The notes beneath the pieces are model-generated. The model was not told the origin of the DNA and searched no databases. It saw only the letters and a program-made list of their open reading frames with translations. A stretch of 21,047 nt of DNA from a virus, in the IMG/VR virus record IMGVR_UViG_3300033571_015955, positions 1 to 21,047 of that record. The stretch is one strand, 5' to 3'. Position numbers and translations under genes: made by a program. Positions 1 to 7,548 of the stretch are shown here, piece by piece; position 1 is the first letter of the stretch; every line of letters begins with the position of its first letter.

Positions 1-582
1 GACCAAACTACTTCAGGTACTCCTACATCAGATTCTACTGTTTACTTTGGTAGTGATGGATATACAACATCAATGCAAAGAACTGCAAATGAAACAATAG
101 GTAATCTTAGTGGAGGAGCTAGTAATGTAGCATTTGGAAGTAGTAACTTTACAATAGAAGCATGGTTCAAACCAAACGGAAGTAATAGTGGAAGTAGTTG
201 GACACTATTTGCTTATTCAGGTCAAGTTGGATTCTTTGGATGGAGTAATGATGGATATTATAGATGGGTTGGTGCTACTGGTGGTGAAGCTTTAGTAGAT
301 TACTCAACATCAGCACCAAGCGTTGGAGATTGGCATCATATAGCAATGACTAGAAGTGGTAATACTTGGTATGGATGTATAGATGGATTTATAAGAGGAC
401 AATTTACATTATCAGGTGCAGTTGGAACATCATCTACATTTAATATGATGGGATGGCCAGGTAACGCTACTATGTTTAGTACACTATTCCAAGACTTTAG
501 AGTAACAAAAGGAGTAGCTAGATATACAGGCAGTACTGGTTCAACATACACTGTACCACAATCAATAGTAACATTAGGTTAA
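1..582 (+). CDS. LamG/concanavalin-like tail adhesin, 5' end missing
   Basis: The reading frame is open from the first base, so the gene starts outside the window; an internal ATG at 73 is not the true start. The visible 193 residues form one LamG-like (concanavalin A-type jelly-roll) domain. Diagnostic strings are FTIEAWFKP, then WHHIAMTRSGNTWYGCIDG (the typical central strand of LamG_3-type domains), and DFRVTKGVARYTG near the end, a closing motif common in phage and virome LamG proteins. Such domains bind carbohydrate or act as trimeric fibre tips, so the likely role is recognition of host surface glycans. It is followed after 8 bp by a small gene and a second LamG protein, forming a receptor-binding block. 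No enzymatic motif is visible. The fold family is fairly certain; the receptor role is inferred. Confidence 0.8.
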   Translation, partial: DQTTSGTPTSDSTVYFGSDGYTTSMQRTANETIGNLSGGASNVAFGSSNFTIEAWFKPNGSNSGSSWTLFAYSGQVGFFGWSNDGYYRWVGATGGEALVDYSTSAPSVGDWHHIAMTRSGNTWYGCIDGFIRGQFTLSGAVGTSSTFNMMGWPGNATMFSTLFQDFRVTKGVARYTGSTGSTYTVPQSIVTLG

Positions 583-590
583 AATATATT

Positions 591-779
591 ATGGCAATAG
601 GAACATACACAGCATTAGATAGTAATTATATAGTATTTGATATTATAGAAATGGATATATTAGATGATATTCCAGCTCCATATGAAAATATAGTTTATGT
701 AAGAGTAGGAGAAGAACCATATCCCCCAATACCTACAATAGGTCAAATGTGGGATGGAAACACTAACACATTTATATAA
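591..779 (+). CDS. Small tail-fibre-associated protein, 62 aa
   Basis: A 62-residue acidic protein lying between two LamG genes. Its stop (TAA 777-779) shares one base with the ATG of the next gene (779), which suggests translational coupling. The C-terminal half contains VRVGEEPYPP followed by GQMWDGNTNTF. This resembles the short 'PP..IG..WDG..F' segment at the ends of many phage tail-fibre and fibre-assembly proteins. There is no signal peptide or membrane segment. It could be a small fibre subunit, a fibre chaperone, or the remnant of a longer fibre gene. The reading frame is well supported by its spacing and overlap; the function is not established. Confidence 0.6.
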   Translation: MAIGTYTALDSNYIVFDIIEMDILDDIPAPYENIVYVRVGEEPYPPIPTIGQMWDGNTNTFI

Positions 780-1555
780 TGGGACAAGAAGGATTACAAT
801 CATATTTAGGGAACGCAACAAGCACATTGTATTTAGGCAACAATCCTGTTGTACTAAATCCATTTAGTGATGCTGTAATACCAACTACAACAACTACAAC
901 TACAAGCACAACTACAACAGCTGCACCAGCTTATGTAACAAATGGATTGATTATCTATATGGATAGTACAGTAGCTGCATCATATCCTGGTAGTGGAACT
1001 AATTTATTTAACTTAGTATCTGGACAAGATTATACTGGTAGTTTGGAAAATGGTGTAACATATAGTGGTGGATATTTAATAACTGCTAAAGCTAGTTCAC
1101 AATTTATTCAAATAAATGCACCAAACTACACATCTCAAAACTATACCGTAATGGGAGCTACTAAATATAATAGTGGAAGTGGTAATGGTAGAATGATGGC
1201 AGGTAATGGTAACAACTGGTTATTAGGTCATTGGCAAAACTCAACAATTAATTATTATGCAGAAGGAACAATAGAAGGAATAGCTGGAGGACCAAATGAT
1301 GAGAATTGGAGAATATATGCTGGTACTGGAAATATAGCTGGTGATAGTTATGGATTCTATGTTAATGGTACATTATCAACAAGTAATAATGGTGGAGCTG
1401 CAGGACCTAATGGATTAAGAGTAGGTTCGCAAGGTGGTGGAGGTGAATGGTCAGATGGACAATTTGCTTTCATTATGCTATACAATAGAGTACTTAGTGA
1501 TGCAGAAGTATTACAAAACTACAATGCATTAAAATCAAAAGTAGGATTAACATAA
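779..1555 (+). CDS. LamG-domain adhesin with N-terminal anchor and threonine linker
   Basis: A 258-residue protein in three parts. Residues 1-30 contain a duplicated short motif (SYLGN at 8-12 and LYLGN at 17-21) that recurs in the downstream gene and may anchor the protein to the tail. Residues 36-50 form a threonine linker ending in alanine and proline (TTTTAAP). Residues 51-258 form a LamG-like jelly roll that ends in YNRVLSDAEVLQNYNALK, a closing helix typical of phage LamG proteins. It is probably a host-glycan-binding adhesin. The same kind of threonine linker dominates the large tail protein at 11335-13425. The start is set by the one-base TAATG overlap with the upstream gene. The LamG call is strong; the anchor role is inferred. 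Confidence 0.8.
   Translation: MGQEGLQSYLGNATSTLYLGNNPVVLNPFSDAVIPTTTTTTTSTTTTAAPAYVTNGLIIYMDSTVAASYPGSGTNLFNLVSGQDYTGSLENGVTYSGGYLITAKASSQFIQINAPNYTSQNYTVMGATKYNSGSGNGRMMAGNGNNWLLGHWQNSTINYYAEGTIEGIAGGPNDENWRIYAGTGNIAGDSYGFYVNGTLSTSNNGGAAGPNGLRVGSQGGGGEWSDGQFAFIMLYNRVLSDAEVLQNYNALKSKVGLT
884..928 (+). repeat. Threonine-codon (ACN) microsatellite encoding a linker
   Basis: A run of ACA/ACT codons, with one AGC, encodes residues 36-50 of the LamG adhesin. The base composition and coded product match the much longer linkers at 11851-13233. Confidence 0.75.
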
Positions 1556-1564
1556 AATAATGAT

Positions 1565-2401
1565 ATGCAAGTATATTTAGGAAATCAGATAATCAATCAA
1601 GCTTACATTGGCAATATTAATATTGAAAATGTAAGTCAATATAAGATACTTCCAATAGAATATTTATTAGTAGCTGCTGGTGGTTCATCTGGTGGTGATA
1701 ATGCTGGTGGTGGTGGTGCGGGTGGATTACTTTCTGGTTCTTATACATTAGGAGAACCATCAACTATTACAATCACAATAGGTACTGGTAGTTTAGCTAA
1801 AAATGGACAGAATTCAACATTCATAGGTGGATTAACATTAACTGCTATTGGTGGTGGACGTGGTGGGACTAATCAACAAAACGGATTTGGTGGAGGCTCC
1901 GGTGGTGGAGGAGGTGGCTTTGGAGGACCAACTTTAGGTGGAAGTGGAACAATAAATCAAGGAAATAATGGAGGAACTGGTTCTTTTAATACTCCAGCAT
2001 CAGATAGTGGAGCTGGCGGAGGTGGAGGTGCATTAACTAGTGGAAGTCGTAATGTTCCAGTTTTCACAGGTGGAGCTGGAGGTTCTGGTTCAATTTGGTT
2101 AAATGGAGTACGCTATGCCGGTGGTGGTGGTGGAGGTGCAGCCCGTGAATATGCTGGTGGATTAGGCGGACCAGGCGGTGGTGGTAACGGAGGTAATGCA
2201 TTCAATGACCCAATAGGTTTAGTTGGAGCACCTAACACTGGTGGTGGTGGGGGAGGAGACTTCTCTGGTAAAGCAGGTGGAAGTGGAATAGCTGTAATAA
2301 GATATAATTCACCAACGCAATTAGCTAATGGTGGAGAGGTTCAAACTACTGGTTCATACACATATCATTACTTTACTGCAAGCGGACAATTCACTTATTA
2401 A
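1565..2401 (+). CDS. Glycine-rich phage adhesin
   Basis: A 278-residue protein. Residues 3-20 repeat a YLGN...YIGN motif that resembles the N-terminus of the upstream LamG protein. EYLLVAAGG follows, and then a glycine-rich body (about residues 38-240) with many GGGG and GGAGG runs. The C-terminus reads IAVIRYN...TTGSYTYHYFTASGQFTY, the usual closing beta strands of the viral glycine-rich domain family. Glycine-rich folds of this kind are known from phage receptor-binding adhesins, where polyglycine helices form the tip and short loops set specificity. It probably recognises the host. The GGT/GGA-rich DNA (about 1675-2290) could be prone to repeat-length change, although the frame is intact. 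The family is confident; the receptor is unknown. Confidence 0.75.
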   Translation: MQVYLGNQIINQAYIGNINIENVSQYKILPIEYLLVAAGGSSGGDNAGGGGAGGLLSGSYTLGEPSTITITIGTGSLAKNGQNSTFIGGLTLTAIGGGRGGTNQQNGFGGGSGGGGGGFGGPTLGGSGTINQGNNGGTGSFNTPASDSGAGGGGGALTSGSRNVPVFTGGAGGSGSIWLNGVRYAGGGGGGAAREYAGGLGGPGGGGNGGNAFNDPIGLVGAPNTGGGGGGDFSGKAGGSGIAVIRYNSPTQLANGGEVQTTGSYTYHYFTASGQFTY

Positions 2402-2451
2402 AAAATACTACAAATTAAAGGTTGTTTGTTAAATAAAAAAAATATTAGAAT

Positions 2452-3147
2452 ATGAACTCAAAAGAAGTATTAAAAAAGATAGTAACAATGCTTTCTCTAT
2501 CGAAGGAAGAAGTTCTATTTACATACGCAAAATTAGCAGATGGTACAATTTTAGAATCACCAACATTTGACGTAGGTGAGGCTGTTGATGTTGTATCTGA
2601 AGATGGAAAGAGTCCAGCTCCAAATGGTGAGCATGAAGTAATCCTTAAAGACACTGAAGGTAATGATGTAAGAATTAAAATCGAAGTTGCTGATGGAAAG
2701 ATTACTGAAAGAGAAAATGTTGAATTACCTGAAGCTGATACTAAAGGTGAGACATCAGAAGCCGTTGAGATGGAATCTATCGCAGGTGATGATATGGGCG
2801 ATGGTGAAGGAGATTCTCCATTAGCTATTGATACCGCAGAACCAATCGAAGAAGATATGGGTAAGATGATGCAGAAATTGCAATACCGTATTGAAGAGAT
2901 GGAAAAGAAAATTACAAAAATGGAAGAAGCTGGAATCCCTGTAAATAAGGATGAGGTATCTGAAGGAACTGAAGCAGAAATTAAGAAGGCTGAGAAATTA
3001 CCTGAAATGATGGCTAAAGTGATTGAAAAAGAACTTCCAAAATTAGATGGAGCTCCTATTGAAGAAGCTGCATTACCAAAAATGAATAAGTTCGGTAAGA
3101 CGAATGGTTCAGCGCAATCAAGATTCTTATCAAAAATATACAAATAA
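2452..3147 (+). CDS. Putative capsid scaffolding protein
   Basis: A 231-residue, strongly acidic protein directly upstream of the major capsid gene (20 bp gap), the classical place for a scaffold. Residues 27-92 form a beta-rich domain with ADGTILESPTF, VGEAVDVV and APNGEHEVIL. This 'LADGT...VG..V.VV..DG...PAP.G.H.L' pattern is, from memory, frequent in phage scaffold-type proteins. Residues 95-132 are acidic and likely disordered, residues 133-160 form a predicted coiled coil (EEMEKKITKMEEAG), and the last 20 residues are basic. A basic C-terminal tail that contacts the capsid protein is common in scaffolds. It is probably removed during maturation by the protease encoded at 18507. A 232-aa frame on the opposite strand here is a shadow. 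Confidence 0.6.
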   Translation: MNSKEVLKKIVTMLSLSKEEVLFTYAKLADGTILESPTFDVGEAVDVVSEDGKSPAPNGEHEVILKDTEGNDVRIKIEVADGKITERENVELPEADTKGETSEAVEMESIAGDDMGDGEGDSPLAIDTAEPIEEDMGKMMQKLQYRIEEMEKKITKMEEAGIPVNKDEVSEGTEAEIKKAEKLPEMMAKVIEKELPKLDGAPIEEAALPKMNKFGKTNGSAQSRFLSKIYK

Positions 3148-3167
3148 ACAAAACATTAAAAAAAACA

Positions 3168-4121
3168 ATGAGACAAAATCAAAACTTCGCTCAACCAGCA
3201 GTAACGTCTACCTACGCAGGTGAGTTCGCTGGAAAATACATTGCGGCAGCTTTGTTATCAGCAAGAACATTGGATAATGGATATGTAACTATCGTTCCTA
3301 ACGTTAAGTACAAGCAAGTAATCCAAAAAATTGCAGTAGATAGCATCGTAAATGACGCATCTTGTGATTTCGTAACTTCAGGTACTGTAGCTCTTACAGA
3401 GAGAATCTTAGAACCGAAAGAATTACAAGTAAACTTAGAATTATGTAAGCAAGAATTCGTAGATTCGTGGCAGGCAATGCAATTAGGCTTTTCTGCATTC
3501 GATGAGATTCCAGCTACATTCAATGATTTCTTAATCTCTTATGTTGGAGGTAAAGTAGCTGAGGCAACTGAACAATCTATTTGGACAGGTGTTGCAGCAA
3601 CTAACGGACAATTTGGTGGATACTTACCAGCTTTATCAGCATCTGCAGCAGCAGGTGGAACTGGTGCAGTTATTAAATCAGCACAAAGTGGTTCAGTTAC
3701 TGCAGCTAACGTATTAACTAAATTAGATGGATTAGTAAACGCTATCCCTAATACAGTTTACGGAAAAGAAGATGTATTAATTTATGTTCCAACTAACGTA
3801 GCAAAAGCTTACCAACAAGCATTAGCTGGTGGTGCAGTAGGAGCTAACGGATGGAATAACTCAATGAACGTTGGTGAGAAACCATTCAACTTCAATGGTA
3901 TTGAAATCGTTCTTTGCCCTGGTATGACAGCATCTTATATGGTTGCAGCACAAAAATCAAACTTATTCTTCGGAACAGGTTTATTGAGTGACTACAATGA
4001 AGTAAGAGTATTAGACATGGCTAACCTTGATGGTTCGCAGAACTATCGCGTGATAATGAGATACACTGCTGGTACACAATTTGGTATCGGAGAAGACATC
4101 GCTATCCACATTCCAAACTAA
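3168..4121 (+). CDS. Major capsid protein, HK97-like fold expected
   Basis: A 317-residue protein that assembles the icosahedral shell. It opens with NFAQPAVTSTYAGEFAGKY and continues through a central region with ERILEPKELQVNLELCKQEF. It ends in VIMRYTAGTQFGIGEDIAIH, consistent with the closing strands of the P-domain/A-domain in Bacteroidetes-phage capsid proteins. Length fits a compact HK97-type shell protein without a delta domain. Context agrees: a scaffold-like gene lies upstream and a long RNA hairpin immediately after the stop. Its codon use is more varied (more GTT, ATC, GCA, AAC) than in the tail-adhesin genes, as expected for a highly expressed protein. The assignment rests on remembered family sequence and gene order, not on a search. 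Confidence 0.85.
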   Translation: MRQNQNFAQPAVTSTYAGEFAGKYIAAALLSARTLDNGYVTIVPNVKYKQVIQKIAVDSIVNDASCDFVTSGTVALTERILEPKELQVNLELCKQEFVDSWQAMQLGFSAFDEIPATFNDFLISYVGGKVAEATEQSIWTGVAATNGQFGGYLPALSASAAAGGTGAVIKSAQSGSVTAANVLTKLDGLVNAIPNTVYGKEDVLIYVPTNVAKAYQQALAGGAVGANGWNNSMNVGEKPFNFNGIEIVLCPGMTASYMVAAQKSNLFFGTGLLSDYNEVRVLDMANLDGSQNYRVIMRYTAGTQFGIGEDIAIHIPN

Positions 4122-4124
4122 TAT

Positions 4125-4165
4125 AGAGAGTGGGGTAGTGTAGTGGCTACCCCATAATACTCTCT
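4125..4165 (+). terminator. Two-part hairpin after the capsid gene
   Basis: A nested inverted repeat: AGAGAGT (4125-4131) plus GGGGTAG (4132-4138), an 8-nt loop, CTACCCC (4147-4153), a 5-nt bulge (4154-4158) and ACTCTCT (4159-4165). All 14 stem pairs are Watson-Crick. No U tract follows, so it is not a standard intrinsic terminator. It may protect the 3' end of the capsid mRNA, act as a processing site, or act as a weak attenuator. Confidence 0.6.
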
Positions 4166-4202
4166 TAAAACAACTAAATAAACAATTAAACAATAAAGTA
4201 CT

Positions 4203-4754
4203 ATGGCTTGTAATATTTCAGCAGGACGTCAAGAAGTATGTAAAGAAAGTGTTGGTGGAATCACCGGCGTATATTTCTTAAACTATACTACTGGTTCGTT
4301 CACTAAAAACGGAAGTGGTGAAATCACTGCCTACCCTTCAGCTTCAACGGTTTATTACTATGAGTTGAAAGGAACAAGTGCATATACTGAAACTGTAAAC
4401 TCATCAAGAGAAAATGGTACAACATTCTTCTCTCAAGAGTTAGTTCTTAACTTGAAAAAGTTGACTAACGAAATGACTACTCAATTGAAGTTGATGGCTT
4501 ACGGAAGACCTCAAATCGCTGTTCATACAATGAATGGTGATACACTTTTAGTTGGTTTGAATGAAGGAGCGGATGTAACAGCAGGAACAATCCAAACTGG
4601 TGCAGCATTGGGTGACCTATATGGTTATTCGGTAACATTCACTGGATTGGAACAATTACCAGCAGCATTTGTATCTGGTTCAACTTATGGTAATCCTTTC
4701 GGGGCATTAACAGGAGCTGGTAAACCAACAATTGTGTACGGAGCTAATAACTAA
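4203..4754 (+). CDS. Putative major tail (tube) protein
   Basis: A 183-residue protein located between the capsid hairpin and a strong terminator, the usual position of an abundant structural protein. It begins MACNISAGRQEVCKESVGG and has a mixed beta-rich sequence with one helical stretch (about residues 75-100, SQELVLNLKKLTNEM). QIAVHTMNGDTLLVGLNEGAD and a YSVTFTGLEQLP strand follow. The beta-helix-beta layout, size and position downstream of the capsid protein suit a tail-tube subunit. A head decoration protein is the main alternative. Codon choice resembles that of the capsid gene, again suggesting high expression. I recognise the sequence type from Bacteroidetes phages but cannot confirm the role; mass spectrometry or a structure comparison would decide. 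Confidence 0.5.
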   Translation: MACNISAGRQEVCKESVGGITGVYFLNYTTGSFTKNGSGEITAYPSASTVYYYELKGTSAYTETVNSSRENGTTFFSQELVLNLKKLTNEMTTQLKLMAYGRPQIAVHTMNGDTLLVGLNEGADVTAGTIQTGAALGDLYGYSVTFTGLEQLPAAFVSGSTYGNPFGALTGAGKPTIVYGANN

Positions 4755-4773
4755 TCAGTATATACACAACATT

Positions 4774-4805
4774 AAAAGAGTAGGACAAGGTTCTACTCTT
4801 TTTTT
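4774..4805 (+). terminator. Intrinsic (rho-independent) terminator
   Basis: AAAAGAGTAG (4774-4783) pairs with CTACTCTTTT (4793-4802) around a 9-nt loop that can close by two further pairs. A run of seven T residues covers 4799-4805. This is a textbook intrinsic terminator placed 20 bp after the stop of the putative tail-tube gene. It would end or reduce transcription from the capsid operon before the portal gene. Confidence 0.85.
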
Positions 4806-4873
4806 ATGCCCAATCACTATATTGTCAATGAAAGTTGTTAAATATGTAGATAATACGAGATAAATACAACATA

Positions 4874-5227
4874 ATGATTAGCTATTACATTTCTGGAAGC
4901 AATAATTATACATTTAGAACACAGCCAACAGGCTCAACTACTTTGACATTGTATTTGCAAGATATGCTTACATTGGTGAATACAACTTCATCAATATCGC
5001 CATATACTTACAATGCACAGGAAAGTATGTTGAATTGGACAGCTTCAATAGCATCTGCTAGCGTTGGTGATGAATATAGAGCTTATATTACAAGTGGAAC
5101 ATCATCAATTTGGCATGGTTCTATACAAGTTTATGCATCACAATCAATCAATAAGCCTGTTTACAAAACGCAGATTGACCAGTTTGTGAGTAATGTGACA
5201 GTAAATGAATACATAATAATGGAATAA
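4874..5227 (+). CDS. Small beta-rich virion protein of unknown function
   Basis: A 117-residue protein rich in Ser, Thr, Tyr and Ile, with alternating hydrophobic residues (YYISGSNNYTF, TTLTLYLQDML, EYRAYITSG, SIWHGSIQVY). This suggests a single beta-sandwich, possibly Ig-like. It has no cysteine, signal peptide or membrane helix. Its stop at 5225-5227 is only 2 bp before the portal ATG, so the two are probably co-translated. It is the first gene after the 4774-4805 terminator and must be expressed by read-through or from a promoter in 4806-4873, where I found no good match. Position next to the portal hints at a head or neck component such as a decoration protein. The function is unknown. 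Confidence 0.55.
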   Translation: MISYYISGSNNYTFRTQPTGSTTLTLYLQDMLTLVNTTSSISPYTYNAQESMLNWTASIASASVGDEYRAYITSGTSSIWHGSIQVYASQSINKPVYKTQIDQFVSNVTVNEYIIME

Positions 5228-5229
5228 CA

Positions 5230-6477
5230 ATGGAAGAAAAACAAAAACAACACTTTTCCGTAGTAAACTTAAATCAGCAAGATATACCAATGGTTGTTGA
5301 AGATACAAAGACAAGATATGCATGGGTGCCGATTGGTATAATTGGACCAGATGACTTCTTTATGAATGTAACTGATGCATATAACAACTCATCAACTAAT
5401 GCAGCTTGTGTAGAAGGTTTAGCAGATTTAATTTATGGTAAAGGATTATATAGTAAAAATACTGCATTTCAAGCACAACTACCAAAGATTTTACAGCAAG
5501 AAGAAATTCGTAGAATAACATTTGACTTTAAGTTATATGGTAATGCAGCTGTTCAAGTATATTGGGATGAAACACATACTAATATAATTAAAATGTATCA
5601 TGTACCTGTTCAAAACTTACGTGCTGAAAAGCTATATGATAATCTTCGCATACAAAACTATTACTATTGTACTGATTGGGCAGACCAAAGAGCACAAAGA
5701 AATAAGAAAAAGATTCCAGCATTTGGTACATCAAATGAGAAGATGGAAATACTATGGATAAAGAACTATTCACCAGGTAAATATTATTATTCATTGCCTG
5801 ATTGGATGCCAGCTTTACAATTTTCATTTGTTGAAGCAGAGTTATCTAATCTACATCTTAACAATATTGAAAATGGATTCTTACCAGCCGTAATGATTAA
5901 TATGAACGCTGGTATTCCTGCACCTGAAGAAAGACAAACTATTGAAGATTTAATTGTTGGTAAGTTTACTGGTACTAGAAACGCTGGTAGATTTATGATA
6001 TCATTTAACGATGACCCAGCAACTAAACCTACCATTGATACTATTAATATAGAGAATTTGCATGAGAAATATCAATACGTTGCTGATTATGCACAAGATA
6101 GAATACTTGTTTCACATAGAATCACATCTCCATTGCTATTCGGTATTCGTACTGCTAATAATGGATTTAGTTCTCAATCTGAAGAAATGAAGACAGCATT
6201 CTCTATCCTACAAACTATGATTATCAATCCATTTCAAAATGTTATTATAGATACATTGGCTGGAGCATTTGAGATTGGTGGATACGAAGATTCACAGCTT
6301 TACTTTGAGCAACTTACACCGCTTGCAATCCTTTCTGAAACAGCAGAAGAAACAGGTCAAACTATTGACCAGGTAGAAGAAGATATCAATCAACAGGGAC
6401 AAAATCCTGGTGAAATAGAAGGACAACCTGAAGATGATTCTGTATATGATGATGTAGTATTTACAAACGAATATTAA
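5230..6477 (+). CDS. Portal protein
   Basis: A 415-residue protein that would form the dodecameric ring through which DNA enters and leaves the head and to which the tail attaches. The N-terminal region has PDDFFMNVTDAYNNSSTNAA followed by GLADLIYGKGL (about residues 40-73), the opening helix pattern of Bacteroidetes-phage portals. The central region includes a stem/wing segment with FDFKLYGNAAVQVYWDE. Residues around 290-330 (SHRITSPLLFGIRTANNGFS) carry the 'P..L.G' pattern seen near the tunnel helix in portals. The last 50 residues are acidic and likely flexible. Length fits the 400-500 aa range for portals. Head-tail connector genes follow downstream. A terminase is not in the window. Confidence 0.85.
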   Translation: MEEKQKQHFSVVNLNQQDIPMVVEDTKTRYAWVPIGIIGPDDFFMNVTDAYNNSSTNAACVEGLADLIYGKGLYSKNTAFQAQLPKILQQEEIRRITFDFKLYGNAAVQVYWDETHTNIIKMYHVPVQNLRAEKLYDNLRIQNYYYCTDWADQRAQRNKKKIPAFGTSNEKMEILWIKNYSPGKYYYSLPDWMPALQFSFVEAELSNLHLNNIENGFLPAVMINMNAGIPAPEERQTIEDLIVGKFTGTRNAGRFMISFNDDPATKPTIDTINIENLHEKYQYVADYAQDRILVSHRITSPLLFGIRTANNGFSSQSEEMKTAFSILQTMIINPFQNVIIDTLAGAFEIGGYEDSQLYFEQLTPLAILSETAEETGQTIDQVEEDINQQGQNPGEIEGQPEDDSVYDDVVFTNEY

Positions 6478-6489
6478 AATTAAGAAACT

Positions 6490-7008
6490 ATGGCTTACGC
6501 TTTATTTGTAACAAGAAACGATATAATTAAAAACTCTCCATTGCAGGGTTCAATTGATGCTGATAGATTATTACCATTCATTAGAACTGCACAAGACAAA
6601 TACATGCTTAATCTATTAGGTACTGTATTGTTTTACTATTTGCAAGAAAAGATAGAGACTAACACATTCTCTACTTTAGATGTATATTACCAAGACCTAA
6701 TGAATGACCATATCAAGCCAACACTTATATGGTATGCAACAGCAGAGTACTTGCCATTTTCAGGTGTACAATTTAAGAGCGAAGGAGCAGTTAAGCATGT
6801 GAGTGAGCAATCATTATCAGCTGGTAAAAACGAATTGGATTATTTACAAAACAAATCTCTAAACTCTGCTGACTTCTATGCAACAAGATTACAAAACTAT
6901 TTAGTTGCATACTCAAATCAAATACCACAATTTTTACAAAGCGTTGGAAACTTAACACAGGTATTCCCTGATTTCAGTAACCAATACTTTGGCGGATTAC
7001 AATTGTAA
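6490..7008 (+). CDS. Putative head-tail connector (DUF6712-like)
   Basis: A 172-residue, mostly helical protein encoded 12 bp after the portal gene. Features include LFVTRNDIIKNSPLQGSIDA at the N-terminus, then LPFIRTAQDKYMLNLLGTVL (about residues 28-47) and a helix with HIKPTLIWYATAEYLPFSG. The 'fIr.AQ..y...lLGt.L' pattern matches, from memory, a family of Bacteroidetes-phage proteins annotated DUF6712. These sit between portal and tail-completion genes and have the helical make-up of gp6/gp15-type adaptors. The likely role is the ring that docks under the portal and receives the tail. Size and position agree, but the family assignment needs a profile search. Confidence 0.6.
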   Translation: MAYALFVTRNDIIKNSPLQGSIDADRLLPFIRTAQDKYMLNLLGTVLFYYLQEKIETNTFSTLDVYYQDLMNDHIKPTLIWYATAEYLPFSGVQFKSEGAVKHVSEQSLSAGKNELDYLQNKSLNSADFYATRLQNYLVAYSNQIPQFLQSVGNLTQVFPDFSNQYFGGLQL

Positions 7009-7020
7009 ACAAATTTACAT

Positions 7021-7548
7021 ATGTCAACACAAACAATAGTTAATAACTTAGGGATAAACTATACAATTTATTATAATGTTTTAGATTATTTTAAGACAAT
7101 TATGACAAACCATCCTACGATTCAATATGTTTCGCAGGGTGATATATTTGAAATTGATGATAAAGAATTTCCTGCATATCCATTGGGCAATATTATAATC
7201 ACTAATGCTACATTTTCTGATAGCACTACTGTATATACCTGCCAATTGACAGTAGCTGATAAGGTTAAAAATAAAAATAACGAATCAGTACCTAGAACAA
7301 ATAAGCAGGAGATACCATACTTTGGGACTGATGATACAGTTGATATTCATGCAAACACATTGGCTGTACTAAATGATTTGCTATCCTATACACAATATGC
7401 TACTGATGCATTAGAAATTAATGGAGATATTAGTTGTCAAGCATTCAGAGATAGATTTGATAATGGATTAGCAGGCTGGGTAGCTACATTTGATTTGACA
7501 ACACATAACCCAAGACCACGTTGTATGTTTGATTTACTGCCTCTATAA
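7021..7548 (+). CDS. Putative neck or tail-terminator protein
   Basis: A 175-residue protein between the connector and the gp10-like tail completion gene. It has an N-terminal helix (YNVLDYFKTIMTNHP), a beta-rich middle (NIIITNATFSDSTTVYTCQL), then ADKVKNKNN and a helix HANTLAVLNDLLSYTQYATD. A final GLAGWVATFDL strand is followed by PRPRCMF. The alternating alpha/beta pattern of about 150-180 residues suits a tail terminator (gpU-like) or head-tail joining protein. That slot in the gene order is otherwise unfilled. Its stop shares one base with the next start (TAATG at 7546-7550), so translation is probably coupled. I recognise this sequence type in Bacteroidetes phages, but the function is inferred from position. 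Confidence 0.55.
   Translation: MSTQTIVNNLGINYTIYYNVLDYFKTIMTNHPTIQYVSQGDIFEIDDKEFPAYPLGNIIITNATFSDSTTVYTCQLTVADKVKNKNNESVPRTNKQEIPYFGTDDTVDIHANTLAVLNDLLSYTQYATDALEINGDISCQAFRDRFDNGLAGWVATFDLTTHNPRPRCMFDLLPL

Noticed and set aside
2445-3143. 232-aa reading frame on the reverse strand
   Set aside because: It mirrors the scaffold gene almost exactly, is Ser/Ile/Phe-rich as expected from reversed Glu/Asp/Lys codons, and lacks its own start context. All neighbours run on the + strand.
4839-4846. TAAATATG resembling a -7 box after the capsid-block terminator
   Set aside because: One mismatch and no -33 element at 19 +/- 1 bases; kept only as a note in the terminator finding.
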